The position numbers were made by a program, and so were the translations under genes. Below are positions 6,865 through 15,224 of a DNA stretch of 37,157 nt, in pieces. The notes under the pieces were generated by a model that did not search any database, was not told the origin of the DNA, and worked only from the letters and a program-made list of their open reading frames with translations. Position 1 is the stretch's first letter, and the number at the start of each line of letters is the position of its first letter. The DNA lies in the IMG/VR virus record IMGVR_UViG_3300021519_000024, positions 1 through 37,157 of that record. One strand, given 5' to 3'. This DNA is from a virus.

Positions 6865-7108
6865 CCGTTATCAAGTTCTTCACTCTCTCGACCTCCGCTC
6901 TCTCCGCAGCCGCTCTCATTGCGGCATTCATCTGAAGAATAACGATATTGCTTATTAGATTTATTGCTATTCGAGAGGCATCATCTGGACTGAGCATGAC
7001 AACCTGCTTATTTGTTCCATCATTCGTCTCAAGAGCAATTCCTTGGGAGGTCGGATAGATACCTACTGAGGGGATTGGCCCCTGAGTTTCTTCAGTTTGT
7101 TCGGACAT
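6830..7108 (-). CDS. hypothetical protein, first gene of an operon
   Basis: The 92-residue protein has an N-terminal beta-type part (SVGIYPTSQGIALETNDGTN), a VVMLSPDDASRIAINLI segment and a helical AAMRAAAERAEVERVKNLI stretch that may form a coiled coil. The SD AAAGGTTAGG and a consensus promoter at 7132-7160 mark it as the head of the unit running to the IMPDH-like gene. No family is recognised. Confidence 0.55.
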   Translation of the reverse strand: MSEQTEETQGPIPSVGIYPTSQGIALETNDGTNKQVVMLSPDDASRIAINLISNIVILQMNAAMRAAAERAEVERVKNLITGGMDSSAIFKK

Positions 7109-7131
7109 CCTAACCTTTCTTTATCTGTTCA

Positions 7132-7160
7132 ATAGTACTTGTTTTGAAGTGGCTTGTCAA
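7132..7160 (-). promoter_or_regulatory. sigma70-type promoter
   Basis: TTGACA (7155-7160), 17 bp and TACTAT (7132-7137) give a 16-nt leader that carries the SD of the 7108 gene. The -35 overlaps the stop codon of the HAD phosphatase gene. Confidence 0.75.
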
Positions 7161-7762
7161 GTGCGAATGTTTGTCTCGACTTTTGGAATAATTATTTCAA
7201 TTAAAACAGTCTGAATGGCTTTCCAATCGGGACATATGTAGATTCCATTAACCTCATTTTTGAGATTGATATTATGAGGTCTCTGGAGACCAATCCCGTA
7301 ACTACTAAGCTCAAATCTAGCCATAAGCAAAGTTCTAACTCTATCGTCAATAACAATATCTGGCCTATGTTCTCGCATCCACTCTCTCTTATCTAGAGTG
7401 GTTGCAACGACATCGTTTTCTTGAAGGAATCCTTCTTGACTCAGCCACTCTTCAAGAGCCGACGTCTGCTGCCTATTTCTGTCTGATATAAATGCAAACC
7501 TGACTCCATCATAGCACTCATGAATCTCCCTGATGGCATCTACCGCGAAGGGAAAGGGCTTCTGAGCGAGAATATACTCTCGACTATGGCACCTCCTAAA
7601 GACATTCTTAATCGTCTTTAGATCTGTACCGATATCACCCGGACCAAACCAATATGAGCAGCTTGTTGGCCATTGAGCTACCCCAAACTCTTCCCGAGCT
7701 ACTCTACTAAAAAGAGAGTCGGCATCGTAGAGAGTATTGTCTATATCGACAAGAACGAGCAT
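7157..7762 (-). CDS. HAD-superfamily phosphatase, probable deoxyribonucleotidase
   Basis: All four HAD motifs are visible. Motif I is VDIDNTLYDAD with Asp6 as nucleophile and Asp8 as acid. Motif II Ser is in FAFISDRNR, a motif III Lys is in TLDKREW, and motif IV is DIVIDDRV. The length of 201 and the DxDNT form fit 5'(3')-deoxyribonucleotidases and similar phage enzymes. The start TAATG overlaps the stop of the DUF5664 gene. Beside a predicted dNTP pyrophosphohydrolase it would dephosphorylate the resulting dNMP and help shape the nucleotide pool. Confidence 0.75.
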   Translation of the reverse strand: MLVLVDIDNTLYDADSLFSRVAREEFGVAQWPTSCSYWFGPGDIGTDLKTIKNVFRRCHSREYILAQKPFPFAVDAIREIHECYDGVRFAFISDRNRQQTSALEEWLSQEGFLQENDVVATTLDKREWMREHRPDIVIDDRVRTLLMARFELSSYGIGLQRPHNINLKNEVNGIYICPDWKAIQTVLIEIIIPKVETNIRT

Positions 7763-8133
7763 TATTTCTTATTTCTCACTCCTAAAATATCTTCCCCATT
7801 TAGCAGAGTAGCAACCATTGACTCAGGATTTGCAAGTTTCGTCCTATCATCAATACCGCTTCCCCGAGACATAAAAGACAAGAGAAAGGCCGTGTGAACC
7901 CTAACGAGAGCTATATGGGGAAGACCAGTCTCTGGGTCCAGGTCTTCCCCCGCCTTAAAGAGTTGAAGATGTCTCTCCAATGCTGCGATGGAGAGACCCC
8001 ATTCATACCCGTCCTCCCAATTTCTCTCGGAATACTTATCCGCACCCGCTCCGAAAGCCAGAGCTTCATACCATGTTGCCTCTGGCGGGATCAGATCGTA
8101 TCTTGCATCTTTTTTACCCTTGACTCCAGCCAT
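7762..8133 (-). CDS. DUF5664 / dATP-dGTP diphosphohydrolase-like protein
   Basis: This 123-residue helical protein has YDLIPPEATWYEALAFGAGA near residue 12, KYSERNWEDGYEWG, then AALERHLQLFKAGEDLDPE and GLPHIALVRVHTAFLLS. That series matches the DUF5664 family, related to MazG-type all-alpha NTP pyrophosphohydrolases; acidic and His residues in ERH and LPH would bind metal. Members are predicted to hydrolyse dGTP or dATP to the monophosphate. It is coupled to the HAD phosphatase, giving a dNTP to dNMP to nucleoside route. Substrate is inferred from the family only. Confidence 0.7.
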   Translation of the reverse strand: MAGVKGKKDARYDLIPPEATWYEALAFGAGADKYSERNWEDGYEWGLSIAALERHLQLFKAGEDLDPETGLPHIALVRVHTAFLLSFMSRGSGIDDRTKLANPESMVATLLNGEDILGVRNKK

Positions 8134-8134
8134 A

Positions 8135-8710
8135 CTACTTCTTCTCTGGCGTCCAAAGCCGAAGGGGTCTTAGATAACCCTTAGAAATGAGAACCTCTCT
8201 AAGTTCCTTATTCTGCTTTACATCCTGCCTAACTCTTTTCTTGGTTTTCAGAATCCCTTCCTCAGTTAGCTTATTAGCCTCTGACCAATCAATTACGTTC
8301 ATGTGCTGCTTATGCTGCTTGATGCCAAACATTGATCCCATATTCTCCTGAGACTTAGAGATTCCAGAAGTTCTGATGAAATCAGTACAGGTATCTGACA
8401 CTAGCTTACTTGACAATGGGTCAAGTCCGTGCATTACTAGCTGACCAGTTACTATCCCAAGATCATGTCCCCTAATATAGTGACCAGTCACTACATCGGC
8501 CTGATCATACATCTCTTTAAAGCCAGAGAGCATTTCCTTCGCAGTAACCTCTCCAAGTGCCCACACCTTAATCTCTCTTGATCCCACCCAAGAGGCCGCG
8601 ATAGCTGTTATCTCTGGAAATGTAAAATCCCCTCCTCCATAAGCAATTGGACGATTCTCTATGTCGAAATTTAAGATCTTGAGCTTTTTAGTGCGAACAG
8701 CGGAATTCAC
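8135..8710 (-). CDS. DnaQ-like (RNase H fold) 3'-5' exonuclease
   Basis: The 191-residue DEDD-type nuclease candidate has motif I as LNFDIEN with Asp16 and Glu18. Motif II is GHYIRGHDLGIV and motif III is HMNVIDW. It resembles stand-alone YprB or phage exonucleases rather than the full epsilon subunit. Encoded with a PolIII-alpha-type polymerase, it is a candidate proofreading or processing nuclease. The start is GTG after GGTGGATAA. The C-terminus is basic. Confidence 0.7.
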   Translation of the reverse strand: MNSAVRTKKLKILNFDIENRPIAYGGGDFTFPEITAIAASWVGSREIKVWALGEVTAKEMLSGFKEMYDQADVVTGHYIRGHDLGIVTGQLVMHGLDPLSSKLVSDTCTDFIRTSGISKSQENMGSMFGIKQHKQHMNVIDWSEANKLTEEGILKTKKRVRQDVKQNKELREVLISKGYLRPLRLWTPEKK

Positions 8711-8905
8711 TTATCCACCAACGACAGTCTTATCAATGGTAAACTCAACAAGGTCTCCACGCAAGGCTTTCTCATCTAATTCGTTGAGAGCCTCTTGCAT
8801 CTGACCGTGCTTAAAGTCAATCCGCAGGAGTCCGACATTGTAATTAAACTCTGATCTAAGCTTATGACGAAGTTTCTCTTTTGCTATTTTAATTTCATCT
8901 GCCAT
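8711..8905 (-). CDS. small hypothetical protein (64 aa)
   Basis: A charged amphipathic helical N-terminus (KIAKEKLRHKLRSEFNYN) is followed by a helix LNELDEKALRGDL and a short strand end. It directly abuts the exonuclease gene and overlaps the upstream gene by 22 nt, with AAGGAGAAG before the start. It could be a partner of the exonuclease, by position only. Confidence 0.5.
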   Translation of the reverse strand: MADEIKIAKEKLRHKLRSEFNYNVGLLRIDFKHGQMQEALNELDEKALRGDLVEFTIDKTVVGG

Positions 8906-9279
8906 GATCTAATAATCTTCTCCTTATATTGTTTGTTTTGTTCTGTACCTTCGATATACTTCTGAATTCTCTCCTCAGCTCTTTTTTCTTCATCTTTATA
9001 TTCAAAAGTTCCCGAAGTGTGATATCTCTGTCTGCGACTCCACTTGTGTCTATAGGTACCCAGAGTTTGACCTCTTCTTCTCATTGAACAAAGGAGTTCC
9101 CATCTTCCTCCGGCTGGCCGCTGTTTCGAAGAGTGCCATATTTTATCTACCCCGCAGCAGTCACAGACTGGCCAGGGTTCCCCAGCCTCAAGCAGAAGTC
9201 TTCTCTTCTCTGCTGATCTAACGGCAGAATATTTCTGCCTGCTATCTTTGAGATTAGTTGAGGTTTTGTTTTCTAACAC
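8884..9279 (-). CDS. basic zinc-ribbon or HNH-like protein
   Basis: The 131-residue, strongly basic protein has a CDCC knuckle at residues 39-42, His49 in KIWHSSKQRP, GGRWELLCSMRRRG with Cys64, and long Lys/Glu helices at the end. The spacing resembles a reduced HNH or zinc-ribbon core, but a complete HNH triad is not visible. The start is GTG at 9279 without an SD, 6 nt after TAGTCT. With a perfect TTGACA 17 bp further up, the mRNA is probably leaderless. Confidence 0.55.
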   Translation of the reverse strand: MLENKTSTNLKDSRQKYSAVRSAEKRRLLLEAGEPWPVCDCCGVDKIWHSSKQRPAGGRWELLCSMRRRGQTLGTYRHKWSRRQRYHTSGTFEYKDEEKRAEERIQKYIEGTEQNKQYKEKIIRSWQMKLK

Positions 9280-9285
9280 ATAGGA

Positions 9286-9314
9286 AGACTACAGGAAATC
9301 TACTCAACTGTCAA
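9286..9314 (-). promoter_or_regulatory. leaderless sigma70-type promoter inside the portal gene end
   Basis: TTGACA (9309-9314), 17 bp and TAGTCT (9286-9291) are followed by 6 nt and GTG at 9279. The -35 encodes the last Leu-Thr of the portal protein, so promoter and coding sequence are superposed. Confidence 0.7.
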
Positions 9315-11396
9315 GTCTTCATCTGAATCTTCTTCGACCCAGTTATGAAGAAATTCTATTCTGGGTACGGATCCTATCTTCTTAGGTAGCCCAATGGTGA
9401 TCCCAGTCTCATCTTCATTAGTATACCCGAAACTACTCTGAGAGAAGAGGGGAGCGTTCGTTCCTCCTGGGCCAGGTAGTCTCTCTGTAGATTCCTCGGG
9501 AGCGTTACCACGCTCAGGATTTCTACCAGTTAATCCTCCTGGGGGTGGTGGCATGGGAATACCCCCACTGCCACCGGGAGAGCCAGCGCCTCCACCCAAT
9601 CCGGCGGGACCTCCCCCTCCAGACAGTCCTCCTGGACCCGAAGGAATGCCTGAGGCTCCCGGTTGACCAGAACCCTGAGGGGCACCGGGAGCTAGTCCAG
9701 CCATCTGCATCTCAATAAGGAGATCTTGAGGCACCGGAAGATTTAGAGCAAGGAGAATGTTATATGCCTTGACCTTGGCCTTTTGCTGAGCGACGGTTTT
9801 CTTAACAAGCTCCTCTTCTACCTGATCAAGAGATTCGTCAAAATCATAGTCCATTCCCATCGCTGCATGTTGATCGGGGATCGGGATGCCCTGCTGTTTG
9901 AGACTTAATATAAACTGCCTCTGAGTGGCCTCATCTCTAAGATCAAGAACCTTCATTCTGACCTCTGGAATCATGAGCTTCTTCCTTCGCTCTATTCTTT
10001 GATTACCATCTTCATCATGGACAAGGACCTCTTCATAAATCGGCACTCTAGTATCGCCTCTCTTTTCATAGGCATAGTGCCCCTGAGCCTCTGCCACAAT
10101 CTTGGCCCTGTCGGATATATGCCTCTTAAGAAAATTCTGATACGTCCTTAATATCTGATTAAGGAATTCTGCCTGCAATGCGCTTGACGCATAAGGAGTC
10201 GAAGCATTTCCTCCACTCAAGAGTTGGGGATTTACTCCAAAAGATTGCATGATCCGTCTTTCTATGCGATCAAAATCGTTATCGAGTCTTGGCATATTTT
10301 CTCTACCAAAAACATTTTGAATATCTATTCCAAAGTGGTGAACAATGAGTCTAAAGTCTGAGGATAAGGCTATGTCGAGATCGTTCCGGAATGAGCTTAT
10401 TTCTTGTGGGCCTGGAACCCAAGGCATACGACCGGCCCCCATATCTTGGACTCCAAGCTTAGCTAGAATGAGAGGAGAGTAGAGGCGCTCTGCTATGGCG
10501 TCTTGAGACGCCAGAAGCTTCTCTTCGTGCATAAGAGTTCTAAGTGAGCGAAGCAAGATTGGGGTTCCATATAGATCTCTAGGTGACGCCTTGAACGCAA
10601 CCTGTTTCATAAGAACATCTGAGACCGGAATATTTCGTCCATTCTGAAGAAATGGAATTAGGTCTGAGTAATTCTTCTCCAATAAGGCGAATTGCGGAGC
10701 CGGTCGCCTATTCTTCACTAGATCGACAAGTTCTTTAGGAGGAACAATAAAGAACTGCTCTCCTCCTATTATTGGAAAACGTTTAACCTCAACAAGGGTT
10801 GGGTCCATAAGTTCCTCTGATTCCCAAATTCCAAGGATCTCATTAAAGGTTCCCATTGGGAAGGACTGACCGAAGCACCAATATTCCCTCCCCATATCGA
10901 CCATGAATTGCTCATAATCAAGTCTATCAAAGAATAACTCTCGATAGAAATCATTTAGGGATTCATCTGGTCCAAAAAAGTCAACACCAACGAGGGGGAA
11001 TCTCGTAAAAATATCAACAAGAATGGGAATTAGATAGTGTGTCCTATAAAATAGGTCTAGCCACTTATATAGCTCAAATCTATGCTTCTTATTATTTATA
11101 TCATATGGTATCTGGGTCTGTTCAAAATACTCCAGTGGAGAATAGAATCTTGGTATTGCAGCAAATACATCTCCACCTCCCATTGAAGAGGAGAAGCCTG
11201 ACAACTTTCTCATAGCTGGGCCTCGATTTGCCGACCTTCTTTGGGCAAACTCTCCAGATAATTCCTGGTTCCTCTGATCAACCTTTTCAAACATTCCATC
11301 ATCTGCCGTTAGGACAGATTGAGAATATGGCATCCGTGGCGTATGGATAGCTCCAGTCCGATAGTTATGAAGATCCATTCCATTAAGTATATCCAT
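9300..11396 (-). CDS. portal protein
   Basis: The 698-residue protein forms the dodecameric DNA channel at one capsid vertex. A conserved portal core lies at about residues 80-480, including RFYSPLEYFEQTQIPYD, a wing region, ASPRDLYGTPILLRSLRTLM and FGVNPQLLSGGNASTPYASS. The last has the portal-type GxNPQLLxG helix start. After it comes a helical segment, then an extreme Gly/Pro/Ser run of about 70 residues (roughly 575-645) and an acidic tail ending EEDSDEDLTVE. Lying downstream of TerL in the same direction supports the call. Confidence 0.85.
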   Translation of the reverse strand: MDILNGMDLHNYRTGAIHTPRMPYSQSVLTADDGMFEKVDQRNQELSGEFAQRRSANRGPAMRKLSGFSSSMGGGDVFAAIPRFYSPLEYFEQTQIPYDINNKKHRFELYKWLDLFYRTHYLIPILVDIFTRFPLVGVDFFGPDESLNDFYRELFFDRLDYEQFMVDMGREYWCFGQSFPMGTFNEILGIWESEELMDPTLVEVKRFPIIGGEQFFIVPPKELVDLVKNRRPAPQFALLEKNYSDLIPFLQNGRNIPVSDVLMKQVAFKASPRDLYGTPILLRSLRTLMHEEKLLASQDAIAERLYSPLILAKLGVQDMGAGRMPWVPGPQEISSFRNDLDIALSSDFRLIVHHFGIDIQNVFGRENMPRLDNDFDRIERRIMQSFGVNPQLLSGGNASTPYASSALQAEFLNQILRTYQNFLKRHISDRAKIVAEAQGHYAYEKRGDTRVPIYEEVLVHDEDGNQRIERRKKLMIPEVRMKVLDLRDEATQRQFILSLKQQGIPIPDQHAAMGMDYDFDESLDQVEEELVKKTVAQQKAKVKAYNILLALNLPVPQDLLIEMQMAGLAPGAPQGSGQPGASGIPSGPGGLSGGGGPAGLGGGAGSPGGSGGIPMPPPPGGLTGRNPERGNAPEESTERLPGPGGTNAPLFSQSSFGYTNEDETGITIGLPKKIGSVPRIEFLHNWVEEDSDEDLTVE

Positions 11397-11407
11397 ATTA
11401 TTTCCTT

Positions 11408-11436
11408 ATTATACCTTAATCCACGCAATAAAGCAA
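11408..11436 (-). promoter_or_regulatory. sigma70-type promoter for the portal gene
   Basis: TTGCTT (11431-11436), 17 bp and a consensus TATAAT (11408-11413) end 11 nt before the portal ATG. The predicted leader is only about 4 nt and would exclude the AAGGAAAT that otherwise serves as SD on longer transcripts. Confidence 0.65.
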
Positions 11437-11439
11437 GTT

Positions 11440-11691
11440 TTATGTAATTTTTCTACTATCTTGAATTCTTTTAAAGAGAATCTTAAATAATTCATATGGT
11501 GATATAAGCTTCATCTCTGCCTCTGCGTGACAATTACTACAGAGACCCACCACGTTCCAACAAACATATCCGCCACCCTTTCTTCCGGGCCTAAGTCTAT
11601 GTCTTGTTACATACTTGTCATACCCGCAGACTTCGCAACACGGAAAAACAAGCTCTTTCTTTGTTGATTTTTCTTTAGTTTTTGAGATCAA
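11440..11691 (-). CDS. small HNH-type endonuclease-like protein
   Basis: In this 83-residue protein, CCEVCG (18-23), HRLRPGRKGGGY (31-42), N46 and LCSNCHAEAE (50-59) give the two zinc knuckles and His-Asn-His order of HNH nucleases. Small HNH proteins near terminase and portal genes often assist DNA packaging; whether this one does is inference. The start appears to be TTG right after the preceding stop, with a weak SD, so it probably depends on coupling. Confidence 0.7.
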   Translation of the reverse strand: MISKTKEKSTKKELVFPCCEVCGYDKYVTRHRLRPGRKGGGYVCWNVVGLCSNCHAEAEMKLISPYELFKILFKRIQDSRKIT

Positions 11692-11692
11692 A

Positions 11693-12757
11693 TTAATGAG
11701 CAGATTGTTCTGGAACCTGATTATACTGCTGGTCCATAATATCTTCTGGCCTTTGTGGGGGGAGGAATGGAGAATCTGTTTGCTGACTAGTCTCTCCTAC
11801 CATTTCCGTAGGAAGATAGAATTTTAGATTTCCTTTTACCATAACGTCAAAGCTCTCGGGTGGCATCTCGCCTGCCCACGCCTCTTTCATCATATTGAGG
11901 GCCGTAGATTTATCGATCTGTTGATCCTTCATAATTTTATCTACGATCAAGCTCAAGGGAACCTTCGCTCCCTTTTTTATCTCAGTTAGGGGTTTATCGG
12001 GAACAAAAGAATTCTGGCTCTGACCCTCTGGAGTTACGTCCTGAAGCATCTCTGTATCGATCTGACCACCAAGCTCTCCGTTTACAGCCCTAGCATCTCC
12101 GAACGTAGCCTCGATTGAGAGATTTGTAGATACTGTATCTGGAGGAAGATTATATTTCTCGGCTAACCCCTGAAGGATTGAATCTCTCATATCATCAAGA
12201 TTTTCTATTGACGAAAAATTTATTGAAGCCTGTTCATTCGCAATTGACATTCTCGCCTCTGAATTGGGATCAGTTAGATTAGTTTTTTCTTCCTGAGGAA
12301 TCTGATCTCCCTGCATGGCTGGATTTGGAGCATTATTCATCGGCATCTCTTGACCGGGGGGGAGAGTGCTCTGCTGCTCTTCGGGAAGAAGGGCCGTTTT
12401 TACCGATCCAAGCGTATTGAGCAAGGGGTTTCCCAAACTCGATGAGGTAGGCGGAATCCCAATAAGAGACTGCCCACACTTCAAACAAGTCTCAGCATTA
12501 ACCTCATTCTCATTTCCGCAAGAAGAACACAGTTTCACCATGGGAACGGCACCGCTATTCATCTGAGGCTGAGTCCCACCCGGATTAAGATCATTTGTGA
12601 GAGATTCCTTCTTGGTAGAGGAGTCTCTCTGGGCGTGGACTCTCATAGCCTGAATCTGATTTAGAATATCCTCTAAATAAGCACTCTCTTGTCCAGGATT
12701 CTCTTCTAAGAAGAGACGCCACGCATCGGCATCTCCCAACCAACCAAGATCGCTCAT
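11693..12757 (-). CDS. virion-region protein with one zinc ribbon
   Basis: In this 354-residue protein an acidic N-terminal helical part is followed by a zinc ribbon, LCSSCGNENEVNAETCLKCG (Cys77, 80, 91, 94). A long Pro/Asn/Gln-rich linker and a C-terminal folded part with SLIVDKIMKDQQIDKSTALN come next. It lies between the portal and TerL, where scaffold, protease or head-maturation proteins commonly sit, but no such motif is seen. It is the first of three consecutive proteins with C4 zinc sites. Confidence 0.6.
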   Translation of the reverse strand: MSDLGWLGDADAWRLFLEENPGQESAYLEDILNQIQAMRVHAQRDSSTKKESLTNDLNPGGTQPQMNSGAVPMVKLCSSCGNENEVNAETCLKCGQSLIGIPPTSSSLGNPLLNTLGSVKTALLPEEQQSTLPPGQEMPMNNAPNPAMQGDQIPQEEKTNLTDPNSEARMSIANEQASINFSSIENLDDMRDSILQGLAEKYNLPPDTVSTNLSIEATFGDARAVNGELGGQIDTEMLQDVTPEGQSQNSFVPDKPLTEIKKGAKVPLSLIVDKIMKDQQIDKSTALNMMKEAWAGEMPPESFDVMVKGNLKFYLPTEMVGETSQQTDSPFLPPQRPEDIMDQQYNQVPEQSAH

Positions 12758-12807
12758 CTCAAGTAAGGCTTGATCGATCTGGGTGCTGATAGAGGAAGAA
12801 GCTTTAG

Positions 12808-13830
12808 TTACTTTTTTTTTACGCTACAGTGGCAATTGCCATCACAAGAACAGCTAGAATCCTTAATGATGAGAGAATTTTCTACTCTTGTCCACTTAAA
12901 AGTATCTTCTTTAAGATCGTGCTTTTTTCCAGGGCCACCCGCAGAAGGTCCTCGAATCTCTTTCTCAAGAATCGGACCATCTTCACTATGATAGTCAACC
13001 GTAGTCTTCTCTACGTCAATGGGAGAATCCTCGATGGGCTTAACCTCTTGATTTGGAGTCTCTTTGACCCCAACTCCCTCGGTGGCATCCTTATTCTCTA
13101 CATCACTAACATCAAATTTAATGGAGATCTGCTCTATCTCAGAGACAGCCTCCTCGCCTTTCTCTCCGGAAATTCCAAGCCCCTTATCTCGGGTCTCCTG
13201 GTCTCCACTTTTACCATCTCCAAATGGATTAAAAGCATCGCCAGCGTTTGTTAGATCTTCCTTAACTCTCTCTCCACCGACGCCAAGACCTTTTTCAAGA
13301 GTTCTCTTATCTTCTGACTCAGAAAGTCTCACAGAAGCTAATGATTGAATATCGTCATCTACATCAGGAGCCTCCCACATCCAAGTCGAATAACACTCAG
13401 GACATTCTTCCGGATCGACTCTCTCATCCCCTGGGTCAATTGCCGTAGCTGGAATCTCCGTAACAACGACATTCTGAGGTTCTCCATAGGTGGGGCATCC
13501 CGGATTGGAACAGTAGGCCACGCGACCATTGTCGGATAAATACTGATCTTGTTTGTAATAACCTCTATCGTCATCGTCATAATCCATATCGTATGGACCA
13601 GATTCTTTAATTACAGAATAGAGATTATTTCTGATGTAATTAACATCGGCATTAAACTGATTGGCGGCACTAACCACAATCTTATCGATAGATTCTTTAG
13701 CAAACTCAAGTCTTGCGGACGAATTCTTTACGAAAGGAGCAATCTTCTCATTATACTGGGTTCTTGCATACAATAGAGCAGACTTATTGGCCTGCTTAAT
13801 TAAGTCTTCTGAGATATAGATATCTGACAT
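12808..13830 (-). CDS. acidic zinc-ribbon protein of the packaging region
   Basis: The 340-residue protein has a helical N-terminal 75 residues and an Asp cluster at 82-88. A C-x4-C (107, 112) and C-x2-C (143, 146) pair form a probable zinc ribbon with a 30-residue insert. A long acidic low-complexity middle follows, with repeated KGLGxxGE segments. The C-terminus is a cysteine-dense CSCDGNCHCSVKKK. AAAGGTTGAT is the SD. The repeats TLEKGLGVGGER and TRDKGLGISGEK suggest internal duplication. Function unknown. Confidence 0.6.
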   Translation of the reverse strand: MSDIYISEDLIKQANKSALLYARTQYNEKIAPFVKNSSARLEFAKESIDKIVVSAANQFNADVNYIRNNLYSVIKESGPYDMDYDDDDRGYYKQDQYLSDNGRVAYCSNPGCPTYGEPQNVVVTEIPATAIDPGDERVDPEECPECYSTWMWEAPDVDDDIQSLASVRLSESEDKRTLEKGLGVGGERVKEDLTNAGDAFNPFGDGKSGDQETRDKGLGISGEKGEEAVSEIEQISIKFDVSDVENKDATEGVGVKETPNQEVKPIEDSPIDVEKTTVDYHSEDGPILEKEIRGPSAGGPGKKHDLKEDTFKWTRVENSLIIKDSSCSCDGNCHCSVKKK

Positions 13831-13838
13831 ATCAACCT

Positions 13839-15161
13839 TTACATATAGAGTGCGGCATCATCGATATCATCGAATGATTGGACACTGGCTTCTTTCTCTA
13901 TTGGAGCAACTGGTTCTTCTAGTCTCATCTTACAAGCCTCTGAGAAGAAGATAGAAAACTTCGAGTGTGCCTCTTTAGGTAAAGCTCCAGTGGAGTAAGA
14001 GAGAACCTCTCGCATGAAGCTTTTGTTCTCGATCTGGTTTCGGCTTAGGGTCTTAATAGATTCTGATGCCAGAGTGGCAAGTCTAGTGTCACTAAGACCC
14101 TCAAATTCAACATCAATATCACTTAGCCAGGAAATATCTTCATCCGTCTTTGTCCTTGCTACTGAACCCCAGCTATTAAAATCTCCATCTATTTCATACT
14201 TCGGAGTTCTGGCCAAGTAAGACACTGCTTCTATCTCTTGAAGATGAAGTTGTCCTTCTTGGAAGTCCCTAATATCCGCAGAGGTTGAAGTTATGATGCG
14301 ATCTAAATCTATTCTCTCATTCATCGAGACTTTAGCACTCTGAATAAGACCTCTCGCTCTTGAATTTAAATTTTTAGCAATCCGAGTCTTAGACTCTAAT
14401 TGATCAAGAGTGTTTGCAGGGGTACTCTCGTAATTTATAAAATCTGAGCTTATCTCTTCTACAGAAGAGAGGTATACGGGAACATTCCCCTCTTCTCTGG
14501 AAAGCTGACTAGCGAGGTATTCTCCCACCTCTCCACTATCAAAGGCAACTCCTAGAGTCTCTCCATAAATGCCCGGAACTGAACTAATTATTGTTCCCGG
14601 ACGTTCTCTATAAGAGACTCTCGCTCCAGCTTGAAATGGACCCTGTTGGGATTGCATCTGTTGGTTCATCATGTCCTTTGTGCAACCATCACAAAGACCG
14701 TTTGGGTTTTGAATATTTCCTCCAAGGGGGAGGTGGCATCCTGGGCAGGCTTGAGTTGCTTGATCGTACACTGGGCCTGACTGGGGAAGGTCAATTGGGC
14801 CTGCTGACGTCTTCTTCTCTTTTTCATCAGATTCTTCTTCGGCTTCATCTTCCTCATCGTCAGTATCCTCGTTGGCCTCATCTAGCCATGGCGGTTTACT
14901 GGCCTCTACGACAGATGACTCCTTTTTATCTTCAGGAGTATCCTCGGAGTCCTTTTTCTTCTCCTTGGCCTTGGGAAACTCAACCTTCATGCTTGTTCCA
15001 CACCCCTTGCAATTTTCATTCTTTTTAATATCATACTTAGTCTTGCCAAATTCTTCGCAATCGGGATGTGGGCAAGAGCCATAATAGGCTTCTTTTACAA
15101 AAGAAGAAACCACCTGATTGTCTTCTACAACAAAGATTCGATTTTTCTCTTCTACAAACAT
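13839..15161 (-). CDS. double zinc-ribbon protein of the packaging region
   Basis: The 440-residue protein has two C4 sites (Cys30, 35, 51, 54 and Cys139, 142, 157, 160), separated by a highly charged Lys/Glu/Asp linker. A small beta domain (ARVSYRERPGTIISSVPG, near residue 180) and a long helical C-terminal half follow. AAAGGAAACTTTC is a strong SD. Position directly after TerL suggests a role in packaging or head assembly; no catalytic motif is visible. Confidence 0.6.
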   Translation of the reverse strand: MFVEEKNRIFVVEDNQVVSSFVKEAYYGSCPHPDCEEFGKTKYDIKKNENCKGCGTSMKVEFPKAKEKKKDSEDTPEDKKESSVVEASKPPWLDEANEDTDDEEDEAEEESDEKEKKTSAGPIDLPQSGPVYDQATQACPGCHLPLGGNIQNPNGLCDGCTKDMMNQQMQSQQGPFQAGARVSYRERPGTIISSVPGIYGETLGVAFDSGEVGEYLASQLSREEGNVPVYLSSVEEISSDFINYESTPANTLDQLESKTRIAKNLNSRARGLIQSAKVSMNERIDLDRIITSTSADIRDFQEGQLHLQEIEAVSYLARTPKYEIDGDFNSWGSVARTKTDEDISWLSDIDVEFEGLSDTRLATLASESIKTLSRNQIENKSFMREVLSYSTGALPKEAHSKFSIFFSEACKMRLEEPVAPIEKEASVQSFDDIDDAALYM

Positions 15162-15224
15162 GAAAGTTTCCTTTTGATATATATCATTTATTTATGAAAG
15201 GGTAATGGTAAAAATAAAGGGATT

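Noticed and set aside
12829-13254. Plus-strand ORF of 141 codons
   Set aside because: It is a shadow of the zinc-ribbon gene on the minus strand, with no SD and unlikely residue composition.
14591-15028. Plus-strand ORF of 145 codons
   Set aside because: It is antisense to the double zinc-ribbon gene; its length comes from the Lys/Glu-biased codons of the true gene.
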